From: Siphonodentalium dalli
Taxonomy: Eukaryota > Mollusca > Scaphopoda > Gadilida > Siphonodentaliidae
Direction: 5' to 3'
Assembly: GCA_032622095.1 (NCBI GenBank)
Contig: CP136061.1
Span: forward strand, 25,918,991 to 25,982,990
Length of the DNA: 64,000 nt
Part shown: positions 39,867 to 51,118 of the stretch, piece after piece
Layout of the letters: each line of letters opens with the position of its first letter
Position numbering within the stretch: position 1 is the first letter of the stretch
Position numbers and translations under genes: made by a program
Notes under the pieces: generated by a model
What the model was told of the DNA's origin: nothing
Database searches by the model: none
What the model saw: only the letters and a program-made list of their open reading frames with translations

Positions 39867-40255
39867 CTCGGTGACCAGATAAAATTCATATCCGGGGCAA
39901 GATACATTCACATAGCAAATTTCAAGTCGATACCTCCACAGGTTTCCGAGATTTGGTCTGCGCATGCGCGAAGATGGCGTCGCACGGGCTCGGCGACCCG
40001 ATAAAATTCGTATCCGGGGCAAGATACATTCGCATAGTAAATTTCAAGTCGATAGCTCCACCCGTTTCCGATATATCGTCTGCGCATGCGCTGCACGGGC
40101 GTCGCACGGGCTCGTCAATACGAAAACGACGACCGCCTGGTCAAACTAGACACACGTACCAAGTTTCGTCCCGATCGGTCGAGAATCGTAGATTTGTATA
40201 AATGACAGACAGACAAACAGACACACAGACAGAGGTCTTCAAAATATATATGAGA
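39867..40255 (-). mobile_element. Helitron-like fragment on the minus strand
   Basis: On the minus strand it starts TCTCATATATATTTTGAAGA at 40255 and carries an ACAGAC-rich stretch and two 122-bp modules. Its 3' end is lost at the junction near 39867. Confidence 0.55.
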
Positions 40256-40821
40256 CTAGCCGATGAGCCCGACGTTGTCCGGGCTATTCAAAAACCAAAT
40301 TTCAAGTCGATAGCTCTACCCAGCCCGACGTTGTCCGGGCTATTCAAAAACCAAATTTCAAGTCGATAGCTCTACCCGTTTCCGAGATCTGGTCTTCTCA
40401 TGCGCGAATCTGGCGTCGCACGGGCTCGGCGACCCGACAAAATTCGTATCCGGGGCAAGGTACATTCACATACCAAATTTCAAGTCGATAGCTCCACCCG
40501 TTTCCGAGATCTGGTCTGCGCATGCGCCAAGCTGGCGTCGCACGGGCTCGGCGACCCGATACAATTGGTATCCCGGGCAAGATACATTCACATAGCAAAT
40601 TTCAAGTCGATAGCTCCACCCGTTTCCGAGATCTCGTCTGCGCATGCGCGAAGCGGGCGCCACATGGGCTCGCCAATACGACAACCTCGACCGCCTGGTC
40701 AAATTACACACACATACCAAGTATCGTCCCGATCGGTCGAGAATCGTAGATTTGTATAAATAACAGACAAACATACAGACAAACATACAGACAAACAGAG
40801 GTCTTCAAAATATATATGAGA
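40256..40821 (-). mobile_element. Helitron-like element, minus strand, intact ends
   Basis: On the minus strand it runs from TCTCATATATATTTTGAAGA (40821) to a hairpin AGCCCGGACAACGTCGGGCT followed by CATCGGCTAG, with CTAG at 40256-40259. The next minus-strand copy starts immediately at 40255. The inside holds three 122-bp modules. Confidence 0.7.
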
Positions 40822-41154
40822 CTATACAGTCAATATAATTTTTTTGGTTTATATGATTTTTATTTTTTTATTTAGGTAAAATGGTGTATGTACAAATTGG
40901 ATAATTACAATCTGAAATAAGGAGATGAACATTCACTATATATAATTTAATAAGTGGACATTATAACCACGGAATATGGCGGCAAGCTTCAAACTTGAGT
41001 CGCTATATAGAAACAGTCGGTCAGCTGATTTGTGTGATCGTCAGACGTCCCTGATGTGCCGAAAAAGTCGGTCAGCTGATTCGTGTGATCGTCAGATGTA
41101 CGGCCCTGATGTGCCGAAACTGGTTGAGATCATTCAGAGTTCATATAAGAAATG
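40822..41154. other. AT-rich spacer with a ~55-bp tandem pair
   Basis: A segment with GTCGGTCAGCTGATT...GATGTGCCGAAA occurs twice in a row at about 41019-41120. Nothing else is supported. Confidence 0.5.
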
Positions 41155-41292
41155 AACGGCGGTTTCAATGTGGTCATGGGATTTTGACCGCGAGAAAAAA
41201 TCAGCAAACTGCATGAACCCCGAAGGGGTTCATGCGGAGTTTGCTGATTTTTAATCGCGGTCAAAACACATGACCACGTTGAATCCGCCGTT
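41155..41292. mobile_element. foldback element (hairpin, 138 bp)
   Basis: The arms form a strong inverted repeat from AACGGCGGTTTCAATGTGGT to its complement, with centre CATGAACCCCGAAGGGGTTC. It is a MITE-like hairpin without coding capacity. Confidence 0.8.
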
Positions 41293-41925
41293 TATTATTT
41301 ATATTTATATACTTAAATTCATAATGAACTAGGATTGTCTGTCTTTTCCACAATTTATTCATCTATTTAAATGAACGCATGGGTTCAGTTAAGAAAGTTT
41401 GAATCCTGGTTTTTTGAAAAACCAAACATTTTGAGAATCCGTTCACGGAGAACGAAAACAAAAACGCAATTTCACAGTTTAGTATACACATATGACAAAC
41501 TGTCTTGTTTAGCTGGTAACTAATGTAGACGTGTTGATTTCAAGAATGATATATGAAACTAACAATTAAGTTTCGGGGGGGGGGGGGTATTTGTAGTGGT
41601 AAGGAAAATGATAAAACGCTATTGAGTAGCGGGCTTTTGAACATCAACGCTCAGTAACACCGGGCAACAGCACTGATTATAGACCAAAATAAATTTATTG
41701 CCAAATCCGGACGTACTATATAGATACTCAAGCAGTCGGCAATCTCCGGTCATTTCCGGGACCAATGTGTTCATAAACATATGAACGACATTGGAAGTGA
41801 CGTCACGTTGCGTTCATAGGTTTATGAACGCATTGAATAAGGGGGCGTGTCTACCGTACCGCTATGGTGAAATCGGAAGAGATATTAGGTGTATGTAAAT
41901 ATACACATGTATGCGTAATTGCTTA
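41293..41925. other. intergenic, with poly-G and short palindromes
   Basis: A G run lies near 41575-41588. Two short perfect palindrome-like words follow at 41769-41786 (GTTCATAAACATATGAAC) and 41811-41832 (ends GCGTTCAT and ATGAACGC). No gene is seen. Confidence 0.5.
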
Positions 41926-43218
41926 TCTATACTATATATTTTGAGACTTCGTATATATGTGTGTGTGTACTTCATAGAATCCAAAACGCGTGTAAAGATT
42001 GAGCTCAAACTTCCTATGTAAGTGTCAAATCCCACCGACACGACCGTGGTCGCGGTTTAGAGAAGCTCAGAGCACCCGTTCTCCAATCTCAAATCACCGC
42101 AAAGGCACGGCGGGGGTTAATCAAGTGATTATTTAATGAGCGTTTGTTTTTGACGCATCTCTATAAAGAGCGTCTGTTTCCCATTCAACGTTATTCGCAT
42201 CTGCAGAGTTATACGGGAACGCAAACGTTATCGCTCGAAATTTATTCCCTGCGAGCACGGATGGCGCGCTTTGATTTTACAGTATATATATACCTTCGGT
42301 ATATACCGAAATCATCCCAGATAATCACGAATATAGCATCAGATTTCTCCCCAGATATACCGTTATAAAGCTACTGGAATCTGCCAATCTACGGGAAATT
42401 CCAGGGAATGCCGATTGAGCTCAAACTTGCTACCTACGGGAAGTGTCATATATATGAGTGTGTCCTTTATAGACTCTAACCGATTGAGCTCAAACTTGCT
42501 AAATAAGTAAATAGCCCCCAAGCCGTAAATATCAACAACAACAATATTGCTACCTACGGGGAGCAACGTTATTAGCATCTGCAGAATTATGCAGAGAGAA
42601 AGTGCTTTCCTATTTTTAGAACGCAACACATGTTTACGTCGCGTTGGTGATTGAGGTTCACAACGGGGTTAATTGACTGTCCGCTCTTTGCGACGATGAG
42701 GTTCACGGCGGGGACTATTGACCAACACTCACAATTTCGTCTTTTGCATCAGATACCAACACCTCGACCGATCGGGACGAAACTTGGTACGTGAGAGTAG
42801 TTTGACCAGGTGGTCGTCGCTGTCGTATTGTCGTATGCGCAGACGAGATCTCGGAAACGGGTGGAGCTATCGACTTGAAATTTGCTATGTGAATGTATCT
42901 TGCGCCGGGTACAAATTTTATCGGGTCGCCGAGCCCGTGCGACGCCCGTGCAGCGCATGCGCAGACGAGATCTCGGAAACGGGTGGAGCTATCGACTTGA
43001 AATTTGGCATGTGAATGTATCTTGCGTCGGCTACAAATTTTCATGCGCAGACCAGGTCTCGGAAACTGGTGGAGCTACCGGGTACAAATTTTTCTTATTG
43101 AAACACGTGGAGCTAAAAATTAAAAAAAATATATATAAAAATGTCATGTTTCGGACAAGCCGCCGGTGGCGGGCTAACCTGCTAGACGAATGCCGCCAGT
43201 GGCGGGCTAACCTGCTAG
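41926..43218 (+). mobile_element. Helitron-like element with doubled 3' end
   Basis: It starts TCTATACTATATATTTTGAG after an A (41925). It ends with two successive hairpin-plus-CTAG termini, CTAG at 43182-43185 and at 43215-43218, the latter followed by T. It contains the GAGCTCAAACTTCCTATG block, TATATACCG palindromes and 122-bp modules at about 42840-43080. Confidence 0.7.
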
Positions 43219-43729
43219 TATAATATAAATGATTCGCGAAACGTTCAAATTAAAAACTGAAGTGTACGAGTGTAGCAGTCATCATAATTTGGTTGTTTGC
43301 GCTTGAAACTTATTAATGAAAGTCTGATCTATAACAGCATAGCACTGATATTGGTAGTGCGAAGGCACCAGCTTGCGGAAGAATATCGGCAAGTTATAGA
43401 CTTCACCAACTTTGTAACTGAACATAAACATTTAAATGTTATATTTGAGTGCGTTTTGGTGCGCATCGTTTGATCTCCCACATGGAGCCTCACCTATCTT
43501 CTATCCTATATAATTTGAGAACTCCGTGTATTCGAGAGATAGCCCACACCCTCCGGACCTCAATGATATGATCGTGAATGAGTATTGATATACCCCACTA
43601 ATCTTTGACAAACACCAGTAATGGTGTGTAGATCATTTACATATATCTCCTATATATTTTGATACAATCTATCTAATTTACATATCTCTCTTATATATTT
43701 ATGTTTGTGTGTGTGTTGTACATCATACA
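43219..43729. other. spacer between Helitron-like elements
   Basis: It is mostly AT-rich. A diverged start-like CTATCCTATATAATTTGAGA lies at about 43501. No gene is seen. Confidence 0.4.
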
Positions 43730-44339
43730 AATCTACGATTCTCGACCGATCGGGACGAAACTTGGTACGTGTGTGTAGTATGACCAGGCGGTGGTCGATG
43801 TCGTATTGGCGAGCCCGTGCGACGACCGTGCAACGCATGCGCAGACGAGATCTCGGAAACGGGTGGAGCTATCGACTTGAAATTTGCTATGTGAATGTAT
43901 CTTGCGCCGGATACAAATGTTATCGGGTCGCCGAGCCCGTGCGACGCCCGTGCAGCGCATGCGCAGACGAGATCTCGGAAACGGGCGGAGCTATCGACTT
44001 GAAATTTGCTATGTGAATGTATCTTGCGCCGGGTACAAATTGTATCGGGTCGCCGAGCCCGTGCGACGCTCGTGCAGCGCATGCGCAGACGAGATCTCGG
44101 AAACGGGTGGAGCTATCGACTTCAAATTTGCTATGTGAATGTATCTTGCGCTGGGTACAAATTTTATCGACGAGCCCGTGCGACGCCAGCTTCGCGCATG
44201 CGCAGACAAGATCTCGGAAACGGGTGGAGCTACCAGGTAAAAACATTTCTTATTGAAACGCGTGGAGCTAAAAATAAAAAAAAAATATAAAAAAATAAAA
44301 TGTTTCGGACAAGCCGCCGGTGGCGGGCTAACATGCTAG
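43730..44339 (+). mobile_element. Helitron-like 3' part with 122-bp tandem array
   Basis: Four modules begin near 43850, 43972, 44094 and 44208 with AGATCTCGGAAACGGG. The element ends with the hairpin and ATGCTAG (CTAG at 44336-44339), followed by T. Its 5' boundary is uncertain. Confidence 0.6.
43850..44220 (+). repeat. 122-bp modules with GCGCATGCGC motif
   Basis: Each module holds AGATCTCGGAAACGGG, a GGGTCGCCGAGCCCGTGCGA block and GCGCATGCGCAGACGAG. The palindrome GCGCATGCGC matches the core of the NRF-1 recognition sequence. More modules lie at about 42840-43080 (+), 37290-37470 (+), 39870-40130 (-), 40360-40690 (-) and 45150-45290 (-). The many arginine-rich frames across them are repeat-derived. 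Confidence 0.85.
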
Positions 44340-45125
44340 TACTATATATTTTGAGACTTCGTATATATATATGTATGTACTTCATAGAATCGAAAACGGG
44401 TTGACCGATCGGGACCAAACTTCCTATCTAAAGGTAAAAGCCCACGGGAATCGTCGTAGTCGCGTTTTGGAGAAGCTCAGAGCACCCTTTATCCACTCCC
44501 AAATCACCGCAAAGGCACGGCGGGAGTTAATCAAGTGATTATTTAATGAGCGTTTGTTTTTGACGCATCTCTATAAAGAGCGTCTGTTTCCCATTCAACG
44601 TTATTAGCATCTGCAGAGTTATACGGGAACATTGACTGCATTTCCTATGCGGGGAGATTTATTGGATGTAGTACTCTTACAACATCATTGTTATTGTATG
44701 TATGACACTTAGGTCAGGGCTTAGTGGGGGTAGTTATAGGCATAATGCTTCTCAGAAATCCCGGTTACAAACCAACACTCACAATTTCGTATTTACGCAA
44801 ACGTTATCGCTCGAAATGTATTATGCAGAGAGAAAGTGCTTTCCTATTTTTAGAACGCAACACATGTTTACGTCGCGTTGGGGTTCACCACGGGGACTAT
44901 TGACCAACACTCACAATTTCGTCTTTTGCATCAGATACCAACACCTCGACCGATCGGAACGAAACTTGGTACGTGAGTGTGGCGCGCTTTGTTTGTACAG
45001 TATATTAAATCATCCCAGATAATCACGAATATACCATCAGATTTCTCCCCTGATATACCGTTATAAAGCTACTGGAATCTGCCAATCTACCATATAATTT
45101 GAGACTTCCGTATATATATATATAC
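44340..45125 (+). mobile_element. Helitron-like fragment, 5'-clipped
   Basis: It starts TACTATATATTTTGAGACTT directly after the previous CTAG and carries the same internal blocks, rearranged (GAGCTCAAACT region lost, GCATCTGCAGAGTTATACGG present). No clean 3' end is visible. Confidence 0.5.
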
Positions 45126-45300
45126 TAGAAGGTGACCCGACTTTTCAAGTCGATTGCTCCACCCGTTACCGAGATCTGGTCTGCGCATGCGCGAAGCTGG
45201 CGTCGCACGGGCTCGGCGACCCAATAAAATTCGTATCCGGGGCAAGATACATTCACATACCAAATTTCAAGTCGATAGCTCAACCCGTTACAGAGATATG
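45126..45300. mobile_element. element scrap with minus-oriented 122-bp module
   Basis: CTAGAAGGTGACCCGAC is followed by a minus-strand 122-bp module with CTGCGCATGCGCGAAG. No full end pair can be placed. Confidence 0.45.
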
Positions 45301-46349
45301 TCATTTGCGGATACCTCGGCCGGTGATGAGTTAACGCGACATCGGCCTGTTAAGAGTTAACGCGATCACGTCACGATATGTTGATGGCGTAATATATTTT
45401 TTTACGCAATGATTTTCGATGATCGAAGCATGGTCCTGCGTTCTTCCCGATAATTAAAGTAGAAACTTTAAACGTACACAGGCGTGTGATGCATCATTGG
45501 AAAGATGAAGCCACACAGATTCTAACCGTGTAAATTATATGACTGGCAATTTATTATTCGCGCTATATCGAATCGATTTGTGAGCACCGAACTGAAATAT
45601 ATTAGCGCAAAACGGCGTAAAAACAGATTTGACCTCGGCACGTGAAAAGTTGACCTCGGATCTGAAAATCAATAGGCCTATGTTACTCCTGACCCGAAAA
45701 TATCCCCACATACCAAGTTTCATCGAAATCGGCTGGGCCATTTTCGAGTCCATCGATTACACACACACAGACAGATACACACACACCCTTGTTTGTATAG
45801 GTTACGTTGCGGGGACCCCATGAGAAACCAACCAGAAACCAGCGTTATGGGGACACATGTTTCCCATGGAGCTACAGGGTTGATATATTCACAAGTGATG
45901 CACAGTGTCTCGGTATTGTACTAAATTGTATAATTAGTTAGCTCTATAACTATATTTTCAAAGGGACCGTAGTTGTGGGGACACATTGTGAGGACGTCCT
46001 CATATGGCTGGTTCGATTCATTACTTCACTATTATGCACAACATCTGGAAGTCCATACATTGTAAGGACATTTGCATGTCCCCACAATGAAGCACACAAG
46101 CACAGATTGTTTCATAAACTAGTTACGTCATGGGGTCACATTACGGACGTACTCACAAAAATGGTTCCATTTATTACACACCTCCCATATTGTTTGACTC
46201 GGGTCCCCACCACCGGATCAACTCGGCGATAGACAATGTTTTATGGATTTAAACAATAACAGAGTAGGGTTATTGTTTACATCCATGAACACATCAACAA
46301 TGTGGCGCGCAGAGTTAATCATATGTAATGCCATGGGAGGCCCTTTTCA
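45301..46349. other. transposon-tail-like and unassigned sequence
   Basis: At about 45714-45804 a stretch with ATACCAAGTTTCATCGAAAT and an ACACACAGACAGATAC run resembles the other mobile-element tails of this window. The remainder (a GGGGACAC word recurs) has no supported gene. Confidence 0.4.
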
Positions 46350-47106
46350 CATTTATTATTCATTTACGCTTTGCTTAAGCGCAAATAACCTCTTATCATT
46401 TTCGCTTAAGCACAAATATTTACGCTTAAGCGTAAATCATTTGCGCTTAAGCGCAAATCATTTACCTTAAGCGCAAATAAAAATTAATATTCATTGATCC
46501 CCCTGAATTAATTTTAAATGGCACAGGCCTAAACACATCACTCAAGTCTATATAGGCCCACCATATGAGGGAAGCAATCCCCCAGTAACCCCTAGATTCC
46601 TTTTATGACCATGGAAATGGTAGATCTGTGCAGGGTATGTCTCTTTTATAAAATATACTAGATCTCTGGGATGGAGACACAAATTGATGGAGACAGGGAT
46701 GCTGATAATATGAAAATAGGGTTTTTCCCCCTATTTCAAGTCAATAAGTACACCATATAAGGGAAGTAACCCCTAATTCCCTTTTTATGGCCATGGAAAT
46801 GGTATATATCTGTACAGGAGACGTCCCTTTAATAAAATATACTAGAGCTCTGGGAATGAAGTACCAATTATTCGGACACCAGGGACAGAGATGCTGATAT
46901 GCATATGGAAATATGTTTTTTTTCAACTTTCGAGCCTGTATGGGGCTATTACTATGGGCCCATAATAATATACTATGAGATGGACTCAATCATTCACAAT
47001 CAGAGAGAAGTAAGGGAGTGGTAAGTATTTCCGCTTAAGCGCAAATAAATTGAGACACATATTTGCGCTTAATTAAGCGCAAATAAATAATAAATGTGAA
47101 GTATCT
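46350..47106. mobile_element. element bounded by TTCACATTTATTATT inverted ends
   Basis: The left end reads TTCACATTTATTATTCATTT, and the right end is the complement of TTCACATTTATTATTTATTT. Just inside each end lie palindromes of the type TTTGCGCTTAAGCGCAAAT: about five near 46365-46476 and two near 47028-47085. The interior holds copies of the dispersed family of 35190-36110 in opposite orientation. The superfamily is not identified. Confidence 0.6.
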
Positions 47107-47393
47107 GAAGGGATGAATCAATACTTTTTGGATACAAATTGTGTCAACATGACACCAAAAGTGCATGCGAATGCATAACATCATATATCCGTAAAATTCA
47201 ACCAGAATTTCATTGTAACGTCAATTCTGAATTAAACGGAAATGATCATCGCTGTTATCTAGCTGACTGAATCGCAAATCAGATAGGTTGTCGGATGGGT
47301 CCATTCGAATATTCAAATTCAATTTAATGTAGCTTTTAAAGTGGTGTACATGTGAAAAGAATGTCTGTAGGTTCGTTACCGACTTCGGTGTGG

Positions 47394-47502
47394 GTCATGT
47401 ATGGCGGCGAGAAGAACTGTCTCTCGCGAGGAACCTCATCTCCCTATGGGGGACTCGGTTGTACCATCGCTTTTCAACAGGTCTCTCGCCGCCATACATG
47501 AC
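47394..47502. repeat. short inverted repeat GTCATGTATGGCGGCGAGA
   Basis: The arms GTCATGTATGGCGGCGAGA and its near-complement enclose about 70 bp. It may be a small foldback element or chance; no coding role is seen. Confidence 0.55.
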
Positions 47503-47851
47503 AAATACCTCGGTCGGAAACTAATACTTACCATGACCCTATGCGAAGTTTCAGAAATTCGAACATTGCCAGACCCAAATTCGAACTTAATCAGTGCATT
47601 GTATAGAACTCAAGTTATCATCTGAACAACTCAGAAACAAAATATTCCATATTGAAAAAGGGCAATAACTCAGTTGAATATTGTCTGAATGGAACCAATT
47701 TCTAATTTTAGTCACGTCCTCTTTTTATTACGATACCTAACAAGTTTGGAGGTGATTGATTAATAAATACTACACTTGTCAATCGGATAACCCCCAAAAA
47801 ACTACATATTCTTCAAATAAGTTGAAAATGTACATACATCGGTCAATAATA

Positions 47852-48055
47852 CAGTAATGCTCTAATTAATCGACCCCTTCGCCACAGCAGAATTATGGGT
47901 AACTTTTCAGGATTTAGTCGGAAATATGGCTTGTTGCCATTCATTGGAAAGCTCTCGCCGAGAGCTTTCAGGTGAATGGCAACAAGCCATATTTCCGACT
48001 AAATCCTGAAAAGTTTTCTGCTGTGGTTAAGGGGTTGATTAATAGAGCATTACTG
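47852..48055. mobile_element. palindromic MITE with TA flanks
   Basis: A 204-bp palindrome runs from CAGTAATGCTCTAATTAATC to its approximate complement ending CATTACTG, with TA on both sides (47850-47851, 48056-48057). The centre is GAAAGCTCTCGCCGAGAGCT. TA duplication and a CAGT start fit the Tc1/mariner-pogo group, by inference. Relatives: 35653-35743 and the hairpins in the 3.67-kb units. Confidence 0.75.
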
Positions 48056-48057
48056 TA

Positions 48058-49495
48058 GTTGTTGGGCCGGACCAAATGTGATATGTGTTTACTTGTAATT
48101 ATACCACATACCAACATTTGATGCCATTGATAAATATACCATTCAGACAACGAAGTTTGATTGATGGGCATAAAGATGGATGCTGGGGCCTGGGGACACT
48201 TATATTCGTGCTGAAATTGTACCCTTCGTCTAGACAATGTGACTACCTGGGATCAAACAGGTTAAAATGTTTTGGCATTTCAGTGTCTGCAGTTGGCTGA
48301 TAGAAGTGAAGCAATTGAGGTCTACCAGAATATGAGTAATTTCATCCCCAGTGATATATCACAATATTTTGTAACAATAGGTAGAGTTAAAAGTGTCCCT
48401 TCCAACTTAAGATGGCCAACGTAACAGCTTCAATAAGGTGGGAAAAATAAATAAAACACCTATCAACATAGATAACCAATTTTTGAGGATATCTACAAAT
48501 AGTCCGTAAACAATTTACAACATGCAATGGTTTATATCGATTACTACAAATGAATTAAGGAGTTTTCTCCAAAAGTGACCCAGGATTGTGAAACATGACT
48601 GAAATTGTTTGGACAACACATTGAACACAACAGTTACAACAACAAGTGAAATCATGTTGTGTAACATATCATCGGACGGAACATTTTTAATATATGTACT
48701 GTAGTACACACAAGGGGCACTGAAATGTCCAAAATTGCAGTGCTAAGCCAAATGGTAGCAGTTTCCAACTCTAACAGTGGTCATAAACATCAGCTTGAGG
48801 TCCCACATGTACATTATAGCCATTAAATATATAGCACCATATAATTTTACTAAAAATGTCATGTCATATTTTCATATTTGTGACAAATTTATGTTATCGA
48901 AAAATTATCAATAGTCAGCCCGATATTCACAATTTGATGACACCTGGAACTCTGTCAAGTTGACCACATTTAAGATGCCAATAAGCCCATCTCATAGAGT
49001 TAGATTGAATGACGAAAATTGATTCAACATAATTTTATTCACAGAAAATAAAATTAACAGTTATTACAATATGAAACAAATAGCAAAAGTGACAAAAACA
49101 TGCTTCTTATACTCAGAAGACATTATTTAGACATATTGAAACCATAAAGCCAATCTACAGCTAGGTGTCAGTTTTCCACTAACTTTTAAAACAACTCAAT
49201 TTTGTTCTGACATGTGATAAAACTTTACTGCATTGTAACTAATTTATCATTCTGATTTGAACAAAGTATGCCTTTTCACAGCACATAAATATAGAAGATA
49301 GCAAATATATATTCAATTTCCAAACTCACTGATGGTGAAATGGTAGCTAGAATTTGTCTTGCCATCTCAATTGAAAAGTGTAATGCCCACATCAATTAAA
49401 AGGGCTAATGTAAATTATACATACATTGTACAAAACAAAAATAATATTAAACAAAATGACAAATAAATCTGAACCACTAGTAATTCATACAAATT
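48058..49495. other. unassigned AT-rich sequence
   Basis: No gene, RNA or repeat is supported on either strand. Confidence 0.5.
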
Positions 49496-49560
49496 ATGTC
49501 AATTCTACTTTAATAGTGATCATATAAATTATATGATCACTATTAAAGTAGAATTGACAT
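49496..49560. repeat. perfect 30-bp-arm palindrome
   Basis: The arms 49496-49525 and 49531-49560 are exact complements (ATGTCAATTCTACTTTAATA at the outer end) with a 5-bp spacer. This would form a strong hairpin. It may be a tiny MITE. Confidence 0.85.
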
Positions 49561-49849
49561 ACTTTATATGATATAACACAGACACCCAGAATACTATGAC
49601 ATCAGGCCAAAATTTGGTGTAGAAGATAATAATTGTCATCTCTTTGGAGCTTTGTATACATGTACATATATTTAAGGTCAAGGTCAGATGAGGTCTTGTG
49701 AATCTTACAGTTTTTGTAATTTTTATCCCAGTCAGAATAATTGTCAGCAAGTGAAGTACATACTACATAGTAAAGTTAACTATCAACATGAACTGCATTT
49801 CATATAGCTCCCAATGGTTGTGGCTACGACAGACATGTGAGGGTGTCAG

Positions 49850-51118
49850 ACCGATTCTCCGAAGACCTATTACTACGAAGGCCCACAACTCCGAAGACCC
49901 GATTCTCCGACGGCCCACAACTCCGAAGACCCGATTCTCCGACGGCCAATAACTCCGAAGATCCGATTCTCCGAAAGCCCATAACTCCTAAGGGACGATT
50001 CTCCGAAGACCTATAACTCCGAAGACCTATAACTCCGAAGGGCCGATTCTCCGAAGACCTATAACTCCGAAGGCCCGATTCTCCGACGGCCCATAACTCC
50101 GAAGGTCCGATTCTCCGAAGATTTTGTTTTATCGGTGAATTATCGTTTACTAAATAGTGTACAGTCCAGTGGCGAAGCCAAGGGGTCCCAAAATTCCTAC
50201 TGCCCCCATTAAATCTCTACTTGCTATTTCAGACAATATGGGCCCCTACCAAAACATGTCCAATGTCATGTAAACGCCCGGAAATCGTTCATGGGGCATC
50301 AACATATTCAAACTTTTCCTACTGCCCCCACCTAAATGGGAATTCTGGCCCGCCACTGATGATACACCAGATACTATAACGTTACGTTGGCCCATGAGAT
50401 GCCAGAGTAAAATGTACAGGGGTGAACGGGGAAGAACTTGTCCTTTTTTCATATATAAAATGAACTTGATTGCATCAAATCACCCCAATGCAGTCGGATG
50501 TGCACAGTTTAATCATATTAATTGTATTAAGACGTACATTGTGGCAAAATAATTGTATTTCTTACATAAATTTAAGCATTCTGTGGAAAATTAAGGCTTG
50601 TCGCACACTACTGGTGGTGTAGATATCACCTTATTATAATACATAGTTAACGTTTCCAATATATGAGGGCCCCTTCCCCCCTTTTCGTACGCCGGATTCC
50701 ACCCATTTTGGACCGTACGCCGGATTCCAGACGTCAATTTGAAGCTGGACGCCGGATTCCAGGGTTAATTTGAAACTCGACGCCGGATTCCAGTGTCAAT
50801 TTGAAGCTGGAGGCCGGATTCCATGGTAAATTTGAAGCTGGATTCCTGATTCCAGGGGGGGGGGTATATTATCTACATGTACATGTTCCATACAAAATAT
50901 AACCATACGCGAGGGATTTCCGGACGTTTACATGACATTTGACACGTTTTTTGGGGGGCGGTCTTCCCTAGGGCCCCATTGACTCCGTCACTGGACTGTA
51001 CACTATTTAATAAGCGATAAAACATGATCTTCGGAGAATCGGACCTTCGGAGAATCGGCCCTTCGGAGTTATAGACCTTCGGAGTTATGGGCGTTCGGAG
51101 TTATAGGCCTTCGGAGTT
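49850..51118. mobile_element. foldback element with minisatellite arms
   Basis: The left side (49850-50120) is an array built from CCGATTCTCCGAAG and ATAACTCCGAAG words. The right side (51030-51118) is the inverted, shorter array. Inside both, a matching inverted block contains AAATAGTGTACAGTCCAGTG. The interior holds a further small repeat (50688-50860) and inverted blocks around CATGTAAACG. This organisation is that of Foldback-type elements, with no coding capacity seen. Confidence 0.8.
50688..50860. repeat. ~35-bp repeat in the foldback interior
   Basis: Five to six imperfect units share GACGCCGGATTCCAG and TCAATTTGAAGCTGG. Confidence 0.75.

Noticed and set aside
39738-44290. Arginine/cysteine-rich frames on both strands
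   Set aside because: All derive from the GC-rich 122-bp modules; different frames give similar peptides and none has a known domain.
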